64,000 nucleotides of DNA from Cordylochernes scorpioides (taxonomy: Eukaryota > Arthropoda > Arachnida > Pseudoscorpiones > Chernetidae). Position numbers and translations under genes: made by a program. The DNA lies in NCBI GenBank assembly GCA_030710605.1, contig CP092886.1, positions 159,324,000 through 159,387,999 of the forward strand. The letters are read 5' to 3'. Below, piece by piece: positions 9,467-22,019 of this stretch; position 1 is the first letter of the stretch, and each line of letters begins with the position of its first letter. The notes beneath the pieces are model-generated. The model was not told the origin of the DNA, did no database searches, and saw only the letters and a program-made list of their open reading frames with translations.

Positions 9467-11984
9467 ATTCAATGAAAGACGAACGTCGATATATTTTAAG
9501 CGTTATATAAATTCTATAACGATATTTGTACAAGTATTTATGCGAAATAGGATTCTATTTTAGTCAAATTTACTTAATGCGTAATTTCCGGGGGTTGCTC
9601 TAGATCGATTTGTTAGGAGAAAACATTTCACCCAGAATCGAATTGATTGGTGGAAGAATGTCGAAACTCTAAACGTATCAATCATGTAGTTATCCTCTGT
9701 TCCACTACTATCCACTACCAGAGCACTAGCCTGTGTATATACGACGGGAAATATCGACTATCTCTAAACCAATATATAGGTTTGCCTTAAAACATTTAAC
9801 AGAATGTATTTTAGTAATGATACTTGGCTTCGGATTGCATAAATATTCAGTTCTCCATTTAACCTTCAAACGTAAAAAACAAACTCCATGATGCTTTTTA
9901 ACGACACCTCGTACCTTGCCGTTAGTCGGCGAATCCGTAATCGCCCTACTTGTTCAACGTTGACAGGGCTAAAACAAATCATAAATGCATCGTCGAGATA
10001 GCGCTGGGAAAGAAAGAAACCTATCGAGGGAAATATAGAGAAAATAGAGATTATTGTGTCGAATCAGGTTTCGTGGTGTTAGGTACTATAGAATTATAGT
10101 TTATTTTTGATTGAATGACATTTCGTTTATGTGATACTATTTCTCATGTAGATTTCATCACCTATATATTATTATTACGAGTGTTTTTACATACGAAGAA
10201 CTCTCTAGAAATAATGATATGCTTTGCTTTGGAAAAAAAATCAAAAGTTGAGTGATTTCCATTCAAATCTATATCAATTTTACAAAAATGTTTTATGAAA
10301 AAAAAAATTTCGAAAAGAGACCCTTTAATAGAAAAAATGAGGAAAGTTTTAAATAAGAAACAACCTGTTTCTTGCTTTCTTCTGGTATTTTGACCGTGGT
10401 ATGTAGTGAAATCAGCTGCCACGGTCAAAATGCCCGGAGTAAGCCGCCGTGAAGATGGCGAGGAGGATTTCATTAAGCCGAAGATTGGAGACCACAGCAA
10501 TGAGCGGGAGAGAGCCGTGTGATATTGGCTTTTCCCGGCGTTGGATTATGGATTTACGGGAACCAAGGATTAGAGGTAATAAAAAATCTTGACACCAAAT
10601 CTTCACACTCCTCGGAGTTGGTCAAATGGATTTTCTATTTCTCTCACTGAATTCTAACAATATATATTTTTTTCGGAGTGCAATATGTGCACTTCTGGGT
10701 AAACTTGAATGGATGCGGTAGCGCGAACTTCATTTAAAAAATAGGTTCATTAAATCAGATAAAATATATTTTAGGATTTGTATTTTTATTACACAAAACG
10801 TTGATCAGGATTTTAGAATAATTCTCTCTCTCAAACAAGCCTCTCAATAGTTATTGTATCAACCTCATGGTAAAAAAGATACATTTACAGGCGCAAGCAT
10901 CAGATTCTAGAGGTGCGGCAGTATGTAATATTGTTAGTTTATATTCCACACGTGAGATATGTGGCTGGAAGTTCCGATCAGAATTTGATAACTGTAGATT
11001 AACTCTGTGATCCACAACTTAATCATATTTTGCGTAAGTTGGAATGGAGAAATAATAGGTAATTGGCCATGGTAGAATATTAAGAAGAAATGACTTTTCA
11101 ACGCGCATACACACATTCACAAACTCCGAATACTTTCTATAAAAAGAACGTAATAAAATTATTCAACTTCCACTTAGAACCTATTCGTTAATTCGGAATG
11201 TCACAAAATACTTCAATTTGCTAGTCACATCGATCACCCGGCAAAAAGCGTTATTCCATTATAATCTGCAGCAGCAGGGGCTTCTATTAGCCTAATAGCT
11301 GAGGGAAGTAAAATTTTAAAAATATAAGACATTATATATGCTAAGTATTTTATGCGTCCATCATTTCCTAACTTCACATTATATACATAGTATAATAAAT
11401 ACAAACAGGAATATTAAATATTCAAAGAAAAACAAAAGTATAGTAAATATTTACTCGAAATTTATTTAAATCAATCACCTCCATCATATATTCACCGTTT
11501 CATCTTTTTTCAAGAGATCAAAATTCTGGAAATACCTCTTTTTTCCGATGTCTTACAATATTCGTCAATATCTCTTTATTTCAATTGCTCGATTGCTTCA
11601 ATTCGACGTGTTTTTTTTTCAAATCCTTTAATATTTTAGGGGAAAGAAAAAGTCGATGGGGCAAGATCAGGAGAGTAGAGTGGCAGGTTTAGTAAAATAA
11701 TCCCGTATTTATCCTAATTAAGTTACACAACGACGGCCATAAAAACCTCAGAAGAAGAAAGAAGGTGAAAATACAAGATCTCATATATAGAAAGGAAGAA
11801 GAGTTCTGATATGAAATTATTGACCCCTTGACTTGCCTCTTTCATTTGTATATTCATATATATATCTTATATAAAGATAAAGAGATTTGATTTTCTGTTG
11901 TATTTTGATCATTTTGAAGTTTAAACTATGGCAATGCAGTCGTGGTTGAAATAACAATTTTGAGAGTATGAAAATAAAATAAGT
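9467..11984. other. No gene seen; GC-richer island at 10400-10620
   Basis: The stretch is AT-rich and non-coding. A GC-richer island spans 10400-10620 ('gtaagccgccgtgaagatgg' and onward). At its left edge is a perfect 13-bp inverted repeat: ATTTTGACCGTGG at 10387-10399 and its complement at 10419-10431. No known protein family appears in either strand. Confidence 0.35.
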
Positions 11985-12245
11985 TTTGAAAAGAGATTGT
12001 TTTAATTGAGCTTATAAGATATATAAAAACATAATTTGATTAAAGTATTGCCTGGCTTAAGGAGCAAGAATAAAAAAAACAAAAGATTATTTACATATTG
12101 TACAAATATTTTGAGCCGACCAACGGGGAACAACAACAACGAGTATTTATATGCAAAGTGTGACCTCTGGCGGTCGATTTAGCAGAGTATTTTATCTATG
12201 AAATATAATTTTAAATAAAATAATACTTTAATATAACCATTTAAT
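11985..12245 (+). repeat. Dispersed repeat R1, copy 1
   Basis: Shares a long diverged block with 13545-13800: 'aaacataatttgattaaagt', then 'agccgaccaacggggaacaa', then 'ctctggcggtcgatttagca'. The two copies are in the same orientation about 1.56 kb apart. There is no coding capacity, and whether they are ends of one element or separate insertions cannot be told. Confidence 0.65.
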
Positions 12246-12355
12246 ATGGCCAGATATAATGGAACAAGCCTAAATAAACGTTTATTTGATTTTTGTTCAA
12301 CTAGATGGTGCTCTGTCATTTGAAATGCTTATGTAATCGGTCAGAATATGTCTGT
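12245..12355 (-). mobile_element. FB1 foldback element, half copy
   Basis: Minus-oriented FB1 end: 'aataaacgtttatttgattt' followed by 'ttcaactagatggtgctctg' and a decayed 'ggtcagaatatg' outer end. Confidence 0.7.
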
Positions 12356-12504
12356 ATTGCTTTTAATATATAAAAAAGAGGGCTAATTTATATAAAGAAA
12401 TCCGCAGAGAGGGCCATCTAGTAAGACGAAAAACACTATTGGTTGATTCAGGTATTTAAAAAAAAATTATATAAATGTATATATCGATACATATTTTTAA
12501 AAAA

Positions 12505-12760
12505 GACATATTTTGACCGTTCACATAACCATTTAAATGACAGAGCGCCATCTAGTTGAACAAAAATCAACTAAACGTTTATTTAAGCTTGTTCCATAAT
12601 ATTTGCCAACCCAATTTCTTGATAAATCAAGTTTGGTTGTCCAAATATCACATAACAAGTTAAATAAACGTTTAGTTGATTTTTGTTCCACTAGATGGCG
12701 CTCTGTCATCTAAAATGCTCATGTGAATGGTGAGGATATGGCTTTTTTCTTTTTTGTTTT
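12505..12760. mobile_element. FB1 foldback element, palindromic copy
   Basis: Two FB1 arms face each other. The left arm (about 12508-12625) runs from 'tttgaccgttcacataacca' through 'gcgccatctagttgaacaaa'. The right arm (about 12640-12755) reads 'gttgatttttgttccactag' then 'atggcgctctgtcatc' and ends 'ggtgaggatatggc'. No protein is encoded. It would fold into a long hairpin, as foldback transposons do. Confidence 0.82.
12688..12701 (+). promoter_or_regulatory. Perfect CTCF-consensus match in FB1
   Basis: CCACTAGATGGCGC fits every position of the published consensus CCASYAGRKGGCRS. The match is in the right arm of a foldback element. A facing site in the left arm (12545-12558, read in reverse) differs at one position. 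Binding is inference only. Confidence 0.45.
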
Positions 12761-13039
12761 CGTATTTTTTCGTATATATACATATGTTGTTGAAAATAGA
12801 ACAATATATCTTTTAAAACATTAATTTAAAATGGTTTATCTCGAATCAATAATGTTTTTAGAAGCATCCAATATTTCTATGAGGCATATGTATTCTATGC
12901 AAACATGTCGAGCTGCTTACATTGGAAAAAACGGTAAATTAATAAAATATCGAATCAATCATCATGAAGCAGACACCACAAACCATTATCTCTGTTAGTT
13001 GACCTCCCTCCAAACAATAAACATATAATGGCGGATATT

Positions 13040-13395
13040 TTGAACTTACATTAATCAGATATCAGAATATAGTAGAAATGCATTGTGGATCGTTTTGGAA
13101 AGTTGGGTCCCTGCAGAAGATAGACAAAAATGAAACACAAAAATTGATTTTCCAGAAATTTAAAAGTAATTTATATCTTAGTTATTTTAGATATTAATTA
13201 TGTAGATATTTTTTATAATTTATTCAATTATTTTTGCTTTAATACTTTGTTATTATTAATTTATAATATATATTTTTATATAAAGAATTATTTATAATCC
13301 GCACCATTAATTATTTATATGTTGATATTATAAAATTGTTAGTATGTTATAATTTATAATTATTAGATGTATATAGATATACTTGATACAATATT
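13040..13395 (+). repeat. Dispersed repeat R3, copy 1
   Basis: Carries 'gaaagttgggtccctgcaga' and 'agatagacaaaaatgaaaca', followed by a long AT tail. The same block appears inverted at 18800-18985 with 'gcagaagcccaactttctaa'. Unknown class. Confidence 0.6.
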
Positions 13396-13544
13396 TAAAA
13401 TAATTCCTATGTTGGTCTAGCAGAGAGAGAGAGCCTGGCATATATGCATATCCTTGTTCCAAGAATATACTGATATAAAATTTGCTTAGGTTATTTAAGG
13501 ATACATGGGTATGTTTGTGATGTCGTGGTAATACTAATAAAAAT

Positions 13545-13800
13545 AGTTTAGATCAGAATTAGCTTTAATTGCGGTAATGAAGAATATAAAATACATAATT
13601 TGAGAAAGTACTGCTTGACGAGTTGAATAAAAGAAACAAAGAATTATGTATTTACATATCTAAAGGAAGATTTGAGCCGGCCAACGGGGAACAACAACAA
13701 TGAGCTTATATAGGGAAAGTCACGACATCTGGCGGTGGACTTTACAGAGTATTTTGATCTGGGAATTTTAATTTTAAAATAACATTTTAATAATAGATAT
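13545..13800 (+). repeat. Dispersed repeat R1, copy 2
   Basis: Second copy of the block described at 11985-12245: 'gccggccaacggggaacaac', then 'catctggcggtggactttac'. Confidence 0.65.
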
Positions 13801-14029
13801 ATATATGTGTGTGTGCGTACCAAATGAGGCACCTCTCCCTTTAATTGGGCATCAGAACGATGCACTGTGCATCACCCTAGTAAAAAGATTTACCAGCGAT
13901 GATAAAAGAAAGAACCATAACGTCTAGCTCATCCTTTATCATCACTTAGTAAATTGTTTTACTATATATGAATATGAAGAAACAATAGAAAAAAATATAT
14001 AAATAAGTGGGTCAGGTGTTGATATTAAA

Positions 14030-14205
14030 AATAAAAAAGGCATATCCTGACCAGGAGCACATGTGCTTTTCAGAAGGCAGAGCACCATCTGGTGGAACAG
14101 AAATAAACTATTTATTGATTTAACCTGTTCCCTGATATTTGGCCAACCCAATTTCTTGATAAATAAAGAAAAGCCATCCATGAACGCGTTTCGCGCTATT
14201 GGCGC
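14030..14205 (+). mobile_element. FB1 element, left arm and start of core
   Basis: Starts 'ggcatatcctgaccaggagc', then 'gagcaccatctggtggaaca', 'aacctgttccctgatatttg' and 'acccaatttcttgataaata'. It breaks into unrelated sequence at the core ('gaacgcgtttcgcgctattg'). The CTCF-like site has T for C at one position. Confidence 0.8.
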
Positions 14206-14530
14206 GATTTATTTACCATTCTCGTAGGATGTAATGAACTCGAAGCCGCCCATTTACTGACAAAGGCCATATCCCGAAAGCATGGCATACAAGTCGGCTT
14301 CTGTCTGAAATTTCTAAAAATAGTGTTGCGGCTCATTTCACATCACCACCTTTATATTTCGTACTGGGGTTATGAACATTGTTATAATGTATGTTTAAAA
14401 AGGAAGGTGTTACCCCTTCGGTACATGAATATCATTATATCTCAAGGTCATGTTATAAATAGGAATCTTAGATAAGCGTTTCTCATAATGACCTTCGTTA
14501 CAATGCATCATTTTTAAAACCAAATTTAAA
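14206..14530 (+). repeat. Dispersed repeat R2, copy 1
   Basis: Shares with 60530-60760 the order 'tcgtaggatgtaatgaactc', 'tatcccgaaagcatgg', 'catcaccacctttatatttc' and a later 'cggtacatgaat' word also found at 26780. Diverged; class unknown. It starts exactly where the FB1 homology stops, so FB1 may have inserted into it. Confidence 0.55.
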
Positions 14531-15084
14531 TACCTAAGTAAATAAAGGAAAGAAGGATATAATAAAATATATAACTTCGCAAATTTAATTTATTAAAGCA
14601 CAAAATTTACCACAGAAAATACTCAGTGTAATTAGTGGGCAATTTGTGATAGAACAGCCCTTCCTAATATTTTTGTTGTGTGATGTTGATGTTTCTTAAA
14701 ATAAAAAAAAAATAGATTTTTATTCTCTCACGTCTCTTTGTGTAAGCATTTTTATATAAAAATTTTATATTAATTCGCTTTTTGTGCACACTTTACTTGA
14801 TTTTCCTTTTTAATTGTTTTTGGCATTGCGACTTTTTATATACATAATTTTATTTGAATATATTTAAATAAATATTCATTTTTATTTTGCGTTCAATACC
14901 TACTCATCTTAAATTAAAAGCTCTTTTTTAAATGTTTTTTCCCAGTTAATTTGAACCTGTCATCTATTTAAAAATTTTCAAGTTATGAATTTATTGTTCA
15001 CACCTTGTCATTTACATTTTTTGTTGTTTTTTAATGAAAATATTTCCATATATTAAGAATAATAAAGATATAACCTCTCATATA

Positions 15085-15312
15085 AGTATTTCAGATGGCA
15101 GAGCTAGTGGAACAAAATTTACTAAACGTTGAAATTGTTTCATAAATTTTGACCAACTGAATCCTCTATAAATCAAGAAAACCCAATCACCCTTACGAGT
15201 TTCGGATTGTTGGCCCTCGTCAGCGTAGTGCAGCTGTGCCACAAAGACAAAATATTCAGTCAAAGAGATTTTTTTAATTATCAAGAAATGGGTAGTTAAG
15301 GTCAAATTTGCG
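15085..15312 (+). mobile_element. FB1 element with core, diverged
   Basis: Contains 'agatggcagagctagtggaa', 'tctataaatcaagaaaaccc' and the core 'gtttcggattgttggccctc' then 'gtcagcgtagtgcagctgtg', ending 'tcaagaaatgggtagttaag'. The outer end is lost. Confidence 0.75.
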
Positions 15313-18300
15313 TAATTACGCTAATGATATTTTAAAATATCAACACCTGACCTTTTCTCTTCTATTATATATAACAGTTTTACCTTTTCATGCGTATATA
15401 TTTCTGCTTTGTCAAAACAAAAATGTTTCGTTACACATATATACAAGCGCCATTTTTGCACATATATTTTTCATATAAATTTTGTTTGATATTTTCTAAT
15501 CCAAAAACAGTCTAAAATGTGTCTCCCGACCCGCCTGCCCACAACACATGCTGTCCAGCATGAAGTTTACTAAAAAGAGCCTCTGAGAAAAACCCCTAAA
15601 TTGACAATAGAAAAACTGAGACGCCTGTCTAGAATTTCTGATTTATATTAAAGGGAATAAGTCACAACAACAAAATCTCTATATAAAATATATGGTGTAT
15701 GGATGAATGGTGATTAACTTTCTCTTTTAAATATAAGATTTAAATGTTTTGATCCAATTAGATACAAGAATATATATAGAGAGAGAGGCATGATGGCAAC
15801 CAGAACATTTGGGCAATCGAGTGCCGTGGCACTCAACCTATCGTTCCATATTTCCTGGGATTCTTCAACCGGAGTTATTGAAACTTCAATATTTCCTCTC
15901 TCCTTAGCTTAATCTGGGAATTTAGGAATATCTCTCTTCAGAGTCTCAAAGTTCTAATGAATCGGTTTAATATTGCACAAAATGTGTTATTTATACGGCG
16001 CCCCTCTCTGATATAATATGTAAATATAATCCGTACAAAGTAAGTTGATAAAATACCGGGGAGGTATTCCTTTTATTTATCTGGTACTACGGGGAACAAC
16101 CCCGCCGGAATCTGAATAAATATCGGGACCTTTCTTATTTGGAGCGTTTAATTAAATTTTCGCTTCATTTAGGGTAACTTAAAAGTTGGATTTTTTCAAA
16201 GTAGCTTAGAATTTAATTTTGGAATGGCACCAGGTAATTTAATTGGGACATTCGTTAGTCACGACATTGTCACGTCGGCGTCTGCTCTCCGTGTACAATA
16301 CCCAGGGGAGGGGCCGAGTTCTACTCCTGACCTCAGGCAGTTTCTCTCTTTTACCGAATTTAATCAATCTCGGTGATTTCTTTCACTGATCTTGGCCAAT
16401 TCTTTATATTTTACCGGAAATATTTGATATGAAGTTTTACTTACTCTTTATAAAATCAGTTTAGAATATTTTATCTCATTTCCCCATATGTTAGATAATG
16501 ACGTAAAATGACTAGAAAATTTAAGATTGACTTCTTTTCATTTTTTTCGGACAACATTTCTTTACAATTTTCTTGGAAAGCATTTCTTTCTTTTTGAGGA
16601 GTTTAATATGCACCTCGATAAAAAATGTTGAAGCCTTTAATATTTGTATTCATAAATGTGTATTCTCTAATTACGTCTTGGGAAGAAGTACCAAACTCGA
16701 TAATAAACCTGGACTCAGCTGGCCCGGATGTCTGTACTCAATGTTAGGAGCGGCTGCACATGGCGTCTGTTTCTCGTGTCAGAGGCGGCCATTTCATATT
16801 GGAGCTAAGTCGGCCTGCTACTGAGTATTTCTCCCAGTCTTAATGACAAAAGCAGACACATTCTATTTCACCCAGTCATGGTGGTTGTCAAATCTCCTTT
16901 GTGAGATCCACTAATCCCTAGCATACATTATCAGGCTTTTTCCCTAATATGATTGTTGAATGAAGATAAGAAAGAATAATATAATGTATTTACTTCCATA
17001 TATTTAAAAAAGGAATAGTTTGGCCATCTAATGCAACGCTAGGCGAACTAAAATTATCATCAGTTGGACAAGACGCCAACGTTGGAATTGATACAATGAT
17101 CGTCAACTGCAACGGTCTGTCGGTAATCTCTGTCATTGTAATCCCCATTGAGCCTATTCTAGCGGAAAAGGTTTTGTGATGGATTGCACAATTTCGCCCA
17201 ATTTTAGTTCTCTCTTATGAGGCGGCTTTTCCGCCTGCAGATCTGGCTGGAAATTGGGTGCGAAGTATTTTGTGGACGCAATTTGCATTTGAATGGAGAA
17301 AGAACAGAATTGTGTGGTTGGGAATTTAAAACGTCTTGATAATCTTAGTTCTGCGTGTTGTTCGAATTATCCTTGAATAGAGAAGCAGTTGTGATCTCCA
17401 CAACGACACAGTGGGAGCATGTGTCTCCTTCAATGTAGCGTAAGTTGGTTTACTCGAGGTTTGGACTTGTCATTTGTTTGGGTAACAATTGGCTCTAATG
17501 TGAGAAGCCTGATCTTTATTCCCAACGATATTTAATTACATTTATTATTCTGTGATGTACGGACTCCAGACATGGGAGCAGTAATGTTAAATGGCTTGGA
17601 TATTGACTAACTATATCGCCAATGTAGCACATGGTGATAAATCTTGCTGCCTACTACGTCTTTCTAGTCGGTTTCTACACAATTGTTCCTGCACCAATCA
17701 GATTAAGGAGGTCTCCCAATGTCGACACTTGGATGGGTTTCAAAGGTAAATATACATATTTTCTAACGCGCCGGCAGTTCACGAGGTGGGTAAAGATTAT
17801 ATCACAGGAGTGACATTGAGATACAATTGAACCTCATCGAGAGAACTTATTCTGAACAATAAGGTCAGTTATTATAGCTCGTTGTGATGTCTCCGTAATG
17901 GCAATGATTTTCTGCTTGGACTGTGAAGAAAAGGAGAGTAAATGTTATCTAGCTCCGGCTATGGCTGGAGATAGATGATAAGACGATATTGGTCGTAAAG
18001 GGATTGACTTCTTGTGTATATTGGAAAGGCCGTAAATATAAGGGATCGTGTCTAATATGGCTGTAAATTGTTTCTATTGAGTTTTACTATGCTCCTGGTT
18101 TTTGATAGTTTCCTCAGAGTTTTCTTGAAATAGGTTATTAACTTTGACTCCATATATCACATCTATTTGAGTGATATTTTCCTTGTTCATATATTAGCGC
18201 AAATATTTTTCGCCGATAGATTTTTCTATTATTGCTGTGTTCCCGCTTTTGCTTGATTTGAGTTCATTTTCTATTATATATATATATAGCAGAGATAATA

Positions 18301-18569
18301 GAATAACTTCAATATTGAATAAATATAGAGGAAAAATAATAGAGTCTATGAAACATCTATTGTATACGTGAATTATTAGGACTTTATAGTGATTGCTATA
18401 AACATTTGAATAAAAATAGTATTTATCATTAATAGCCCTGTTGAAGGACTGACAAGTCCGAAAGCTTGACAAAAAAAGTTTTGTACAAGAAATTTAGCTC
18501 TGGAAGCTTTATTTATTTTATTGTTTGAAGCTATATTTATAAAAATGAATATATTGGATCTAAATATCT
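15313..18569. other. Low-repeat stretch without a recognised gene; possible regulatory islands
   Basis: This is one of the least repetitive parts of the window. Open frames are short (up to 83 codons at 16573) and resemble nothing known. More balanced composition is seen at 15790-15900, 16130-16460, 16680-16830 and 17040-17560. The last island holds a perfect POU octamer, ATTTGCAT, at 17281-17288, and a GTAATCCCC (Otx/Bicoid-type TAATCC core). These hints fit conserved non-coding DNA but are weak without alignment. Confidence 0.3.
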
Positions 18570-18800
18570 CCACTACTCTGCCCTCGTGGATGTTTGAACT
18601 ACATCACGTGAGCTGGTACTCTCGCTCTGTAAGACCAACGAAAGAATTAACTTTGATTTAAATATTACATCAAGTATATATTCAGACAATATATTACACC
18701 ATATATTAATATATATCAACATATAAATTATAAATTTCTGGTGTTGTATATGAATATATTTCTATAAATATACATTGGATATAAGTATTATAAATTAATT
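18570..18800 (+). repeat. Dispersed repeat R4, copy 1
   Basis: Shares with 31220-31490 the words 'tggatgtttgaactacatca', 'cgtgagc', 'acgaaagaattaactttgat' and 'ttaaatattacatcaagtat', followed by AT-rich partly inverted sequence. Class unknown. Confidence 0.6.
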
Positions 18801-18985
18801 AAAAATGAGTAAAAATAATTGAATATATTTGAATCATATATAGATTTATTTCTAAATAAATAAAATATAAATTCCTTAAAAATATCTGAAATTCACTTTT
18901 ATTTATAGTTTTTGTCTATCTTCTGCAGAAGCCCAACTTTCTAAAAACCACTACAGTGATGTTCAATTCTGCTATATGATCTTTT
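18801..18985 (-). repeat. Dispersed repeat R3, copy 2 (inverted)
   Basis: Reverse-oriented match to 13040-13395 through 'tttttgtctatcttctgcag' and 'aagcccaactttctaaaaac'. Confidence 0.6.
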
Positions 18986-21589
18986 CAAAAACAGGTAAAT
19001 AGTTATTGTTTAGGGCGAGGCCAACTTTACGAGATAAAATTAGCTATTTCTTAGAGCTCCTTTATGTAGATTGATACGATCCTTTAGTGATTTACCTGTT
19101 TCTCCAATGTCTAAGTACCTTGACATGTTTTGCAGGAATTTTATAAATTGTTTTTTATTATACTATATTTATATATTAGTGGCGTAAGATTTGATTCAGA
19201 TTTTGAATGGATTGTTGTAATTATATCTCTTCAAACTTCGGGCTATTGTTTCAGAGCTGTAGCTATATCGAATGGTGAAGTATATTTTTAGAGATAGCTA
19301 TTATTTGAAGATAAAATTTTGTGTTTACAAAAATGTTTTTCGATTAACTCCTTCGGATAATTGCTATTGATGAATATTTTATACATTTAGTTCTTCTGTT
19401 GCAATATTTCTATTAGAGTAGTATGTTTCTATTCTTTTTTTGAAAAAAGAATGTTTACAACGGCGATTTATATAGAGCTAATTAGCTTAACCTTCAAATA
19501 GTTTCTTATGTAAGTAGGCTCTCTGTTGAAGAGAGAGAGAGGCTTTCTGTCGTCTATGCCATATGATAATTGGTGAAATATTTTCCTTAGTCAAAAGCTT
19601 TAAAATTTAAAAACCTCATCTCTTCGTACTGATAAAAAAGAGATTTTGTTCTGAAGCTGAATCAACTCTTAAGATATAATTCTGGAGGAAGATCATCTTG
19701 ACAAATTCTCTGTTGAAACAGGAAAATGGATAGGATAGCCATTCCATAAGAATAATCCCCACGTATTTTGTTTTAACTTTGGCTTTTGCCAATTGAGAGC
19801 AATATTGTTTAAAATTAAACGTTTCATATCAGAAAGAACAAATAACCTACCCTTCTGAAATGCGGATTAATTTGATTTTAAACGCGCGTTTCTCCTGATT
19901 CTCTAATATTGGTAGTTCTGATCAAATTTCAGGCAATTTTGCAAATACGATTTTTTAAAAGCTTAGAGGGTTATGAGATGATGGAGCAACTATTTATGGT
20001 GTAAGCTACTATGGTTTTTAAATGATATATCATTGAATTTAGAATAATTAATTTCTCTAGGTCTGGGCAAAATTAGGGCAAAGTTCAGTCAACGTCGATT
20101 AGGCACAGAAAAAGGAGAAGACAAGTTTGGATCTAAATCTAACGAGGAGAGGTAAGGAGATATGAGAGGACAAAGGTCAAGTCATGGACGGTCACCACTC
20201 TGGGAAATGTCGGACAGTTACACTGCGACTCATTGTCGAGCAATGAAGAATTCGGTATCCCTAGATGAGAGTGTCGACGGTCATGACTTCCACAATAACG
20301 CACGAAGCACGACATTGTTATCTTTGTCATTCAAGCCTATCTCTAATCTTCATTTCCTATATTCTACCTAAACAGGAGTCTAGTAAAGAATAAAAAACAA
20401 ACAGGTTTTTTCGAGAATTTCATGCGAGAAATACATAGATATCATGATAAATGTTCGTCATAAATATGGGATTGTTTCAAATAAGGTTATTGAGATAAAA
20501 CATTGTAATGGGTGTAATCAATAGCAATTATTTTTTATAATTTTACATTTTGTCGCGAATTTGGAATTGCTATTAGGAACGCATGTTCTATATCTGAACC
20601 TTCAACTATTCATGTGTGTATATGATAGAAATTCAATTCGTCTCTTTTCAATCGAAGTCGTGTAACGAGCAGAACACAGACAAGTGAGTCAGAAAGGCCT
20701 GGCCTGGGAAGTTTACTTAGAAACGGTTAAAATTTATCACGCGATCTCTGTTTGAAGGGTGAACGGTATTTGTCTCAATTGAAAGTCCAGGTCTGTTGAA
20801 CAAACACAACGATCAGCATACTCCTTTATGTTGGAAGCATTGGCTATATGTGATCAAGGGATTGCGGGATTTGACAATAAAAAGAACAAAATATAAGCTC
20901 CAAACCTTTTAGTTGAATAAAATAGAAGATTTCGCGCAAACTCTTCATCTCAGCATGATGTTTATTTTGTGTTTGTGTGCAATATAAAAAAATAAATTAA
21001 GCCGATAGAGGATTTCTATCAATTTCTAAAATTCCTTTATATAAAAAATGGTGCTATGACATTTGTTGATGTAAATTCAGATTCAATATTCCGAGTACAA
21101 CTTGCAAACAGCGATGCTTATTCGAGTAAGAGGAACTTGGAATAACGCATGTCTTTAATAGTGCACCAAAGCGCGAGTAGATTTTCTTTTCCTGACATTC
21201 CTCAATGAAGCTAGAGGTTACGTCAAAGAATTGCTCCAGCACATGTCTTAAATTGAAAAGAAGCGATAATGAACAGATTAATGAGTCATTGTCACAGCTT
21301 GCTGCACGATGACCAGGCCCAACACACCGGAACGCGGATGTAGTTAGCGTCTCTTGATGATTCAACAATAGGTAGTAGACAAGTTCTCCGGACTTAAAAA
21401 AATCACGGAAGCAGTTTATATTATTTTTAAAGATCTTGCTCAGTCTTCAGCAATGTTAGGATGTGCAATCAGGAGGTATTACCGCACTGACCTTCTTCAC
21501 TTTCAGTTTTTTATTAAGAACCTATAGTTTTCGCTAGATAATACAATTTCTGCATCTAATTACAATTTAACTTTTCTAAAATTATTAAA
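18986..21589. other. No recognised gene or repeat
   Basis: AT-rich with a few more complex patches (20090-20400, 20640-20830, 21080-21330). Two opposing short frames at 20139-20371 (63 and 69 codons) have no recognisable motif. An AATAAA follows at about 20388, which alone means little. Confidence 0.35.
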
Positions 21590-21793
21590 TACACAAATGG
21601 AAAAACTTAAGGAAATTTCACATTTTGATGTCACCGGTCGCGTCTTTTTTTTTTAAGGAGACGAAAAAATTTTTGTTCACACTTAGTATCTCGTGTGTCT
21701 AAAATAAAGGTCACTCTATAATATCCTTCAGAGTCTCAATCTCGATATACATGCTAAAAGGTACAACTTCCTTAAGTTTTGTCTATGAGTGTA
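21590..21793 (+). mobile_element. M1 element, full length
   Basis: Left end 'tacacaaatggaaaaactta', right end 'cttaagttttgtctatgagt' then GTA, with 'gatatacatgctaaaaggta' inside. Confidence 0.9.
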
Positions 21794-22019
21794 TTTTAGA
21801 ATAAAATTTCATAGTATGATAATTATTTTAAAATATGATTTTTATCTTCAAATTTATTCAATATTATTTTAATATATTCATTTAACCCTTCAAAAATCTA
21901 CCGTGATAACAATACTATACCGTTATATTTAAAATATACGTTTTTATAAAATGAAATATATGGGATATTTCCAATAAATATAAATCAAACATTGAATATA
22001 TCAACCAAACGATATAGAA

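Noticed and set aside
10387..10431. Perfect 13-bp inverted repeat as transcription terminator
   Set aside because: Bacterial-type terminators do not apply here. No T-run follows and no gene precedes it.
16573..16824. 83-codon plus-strand frame with cysteines
   Set aside because: Cysteine spacing fits no known domain, and the frame crosses from AT-rich into GC-richer DNA without any codon pattern.
20139..20371. Overlapping opposing frames as small genes, with AATAAA downstream
   Set aside because: Neither has a recognisable domain, and AATAAA occurs by chance often in this composition.
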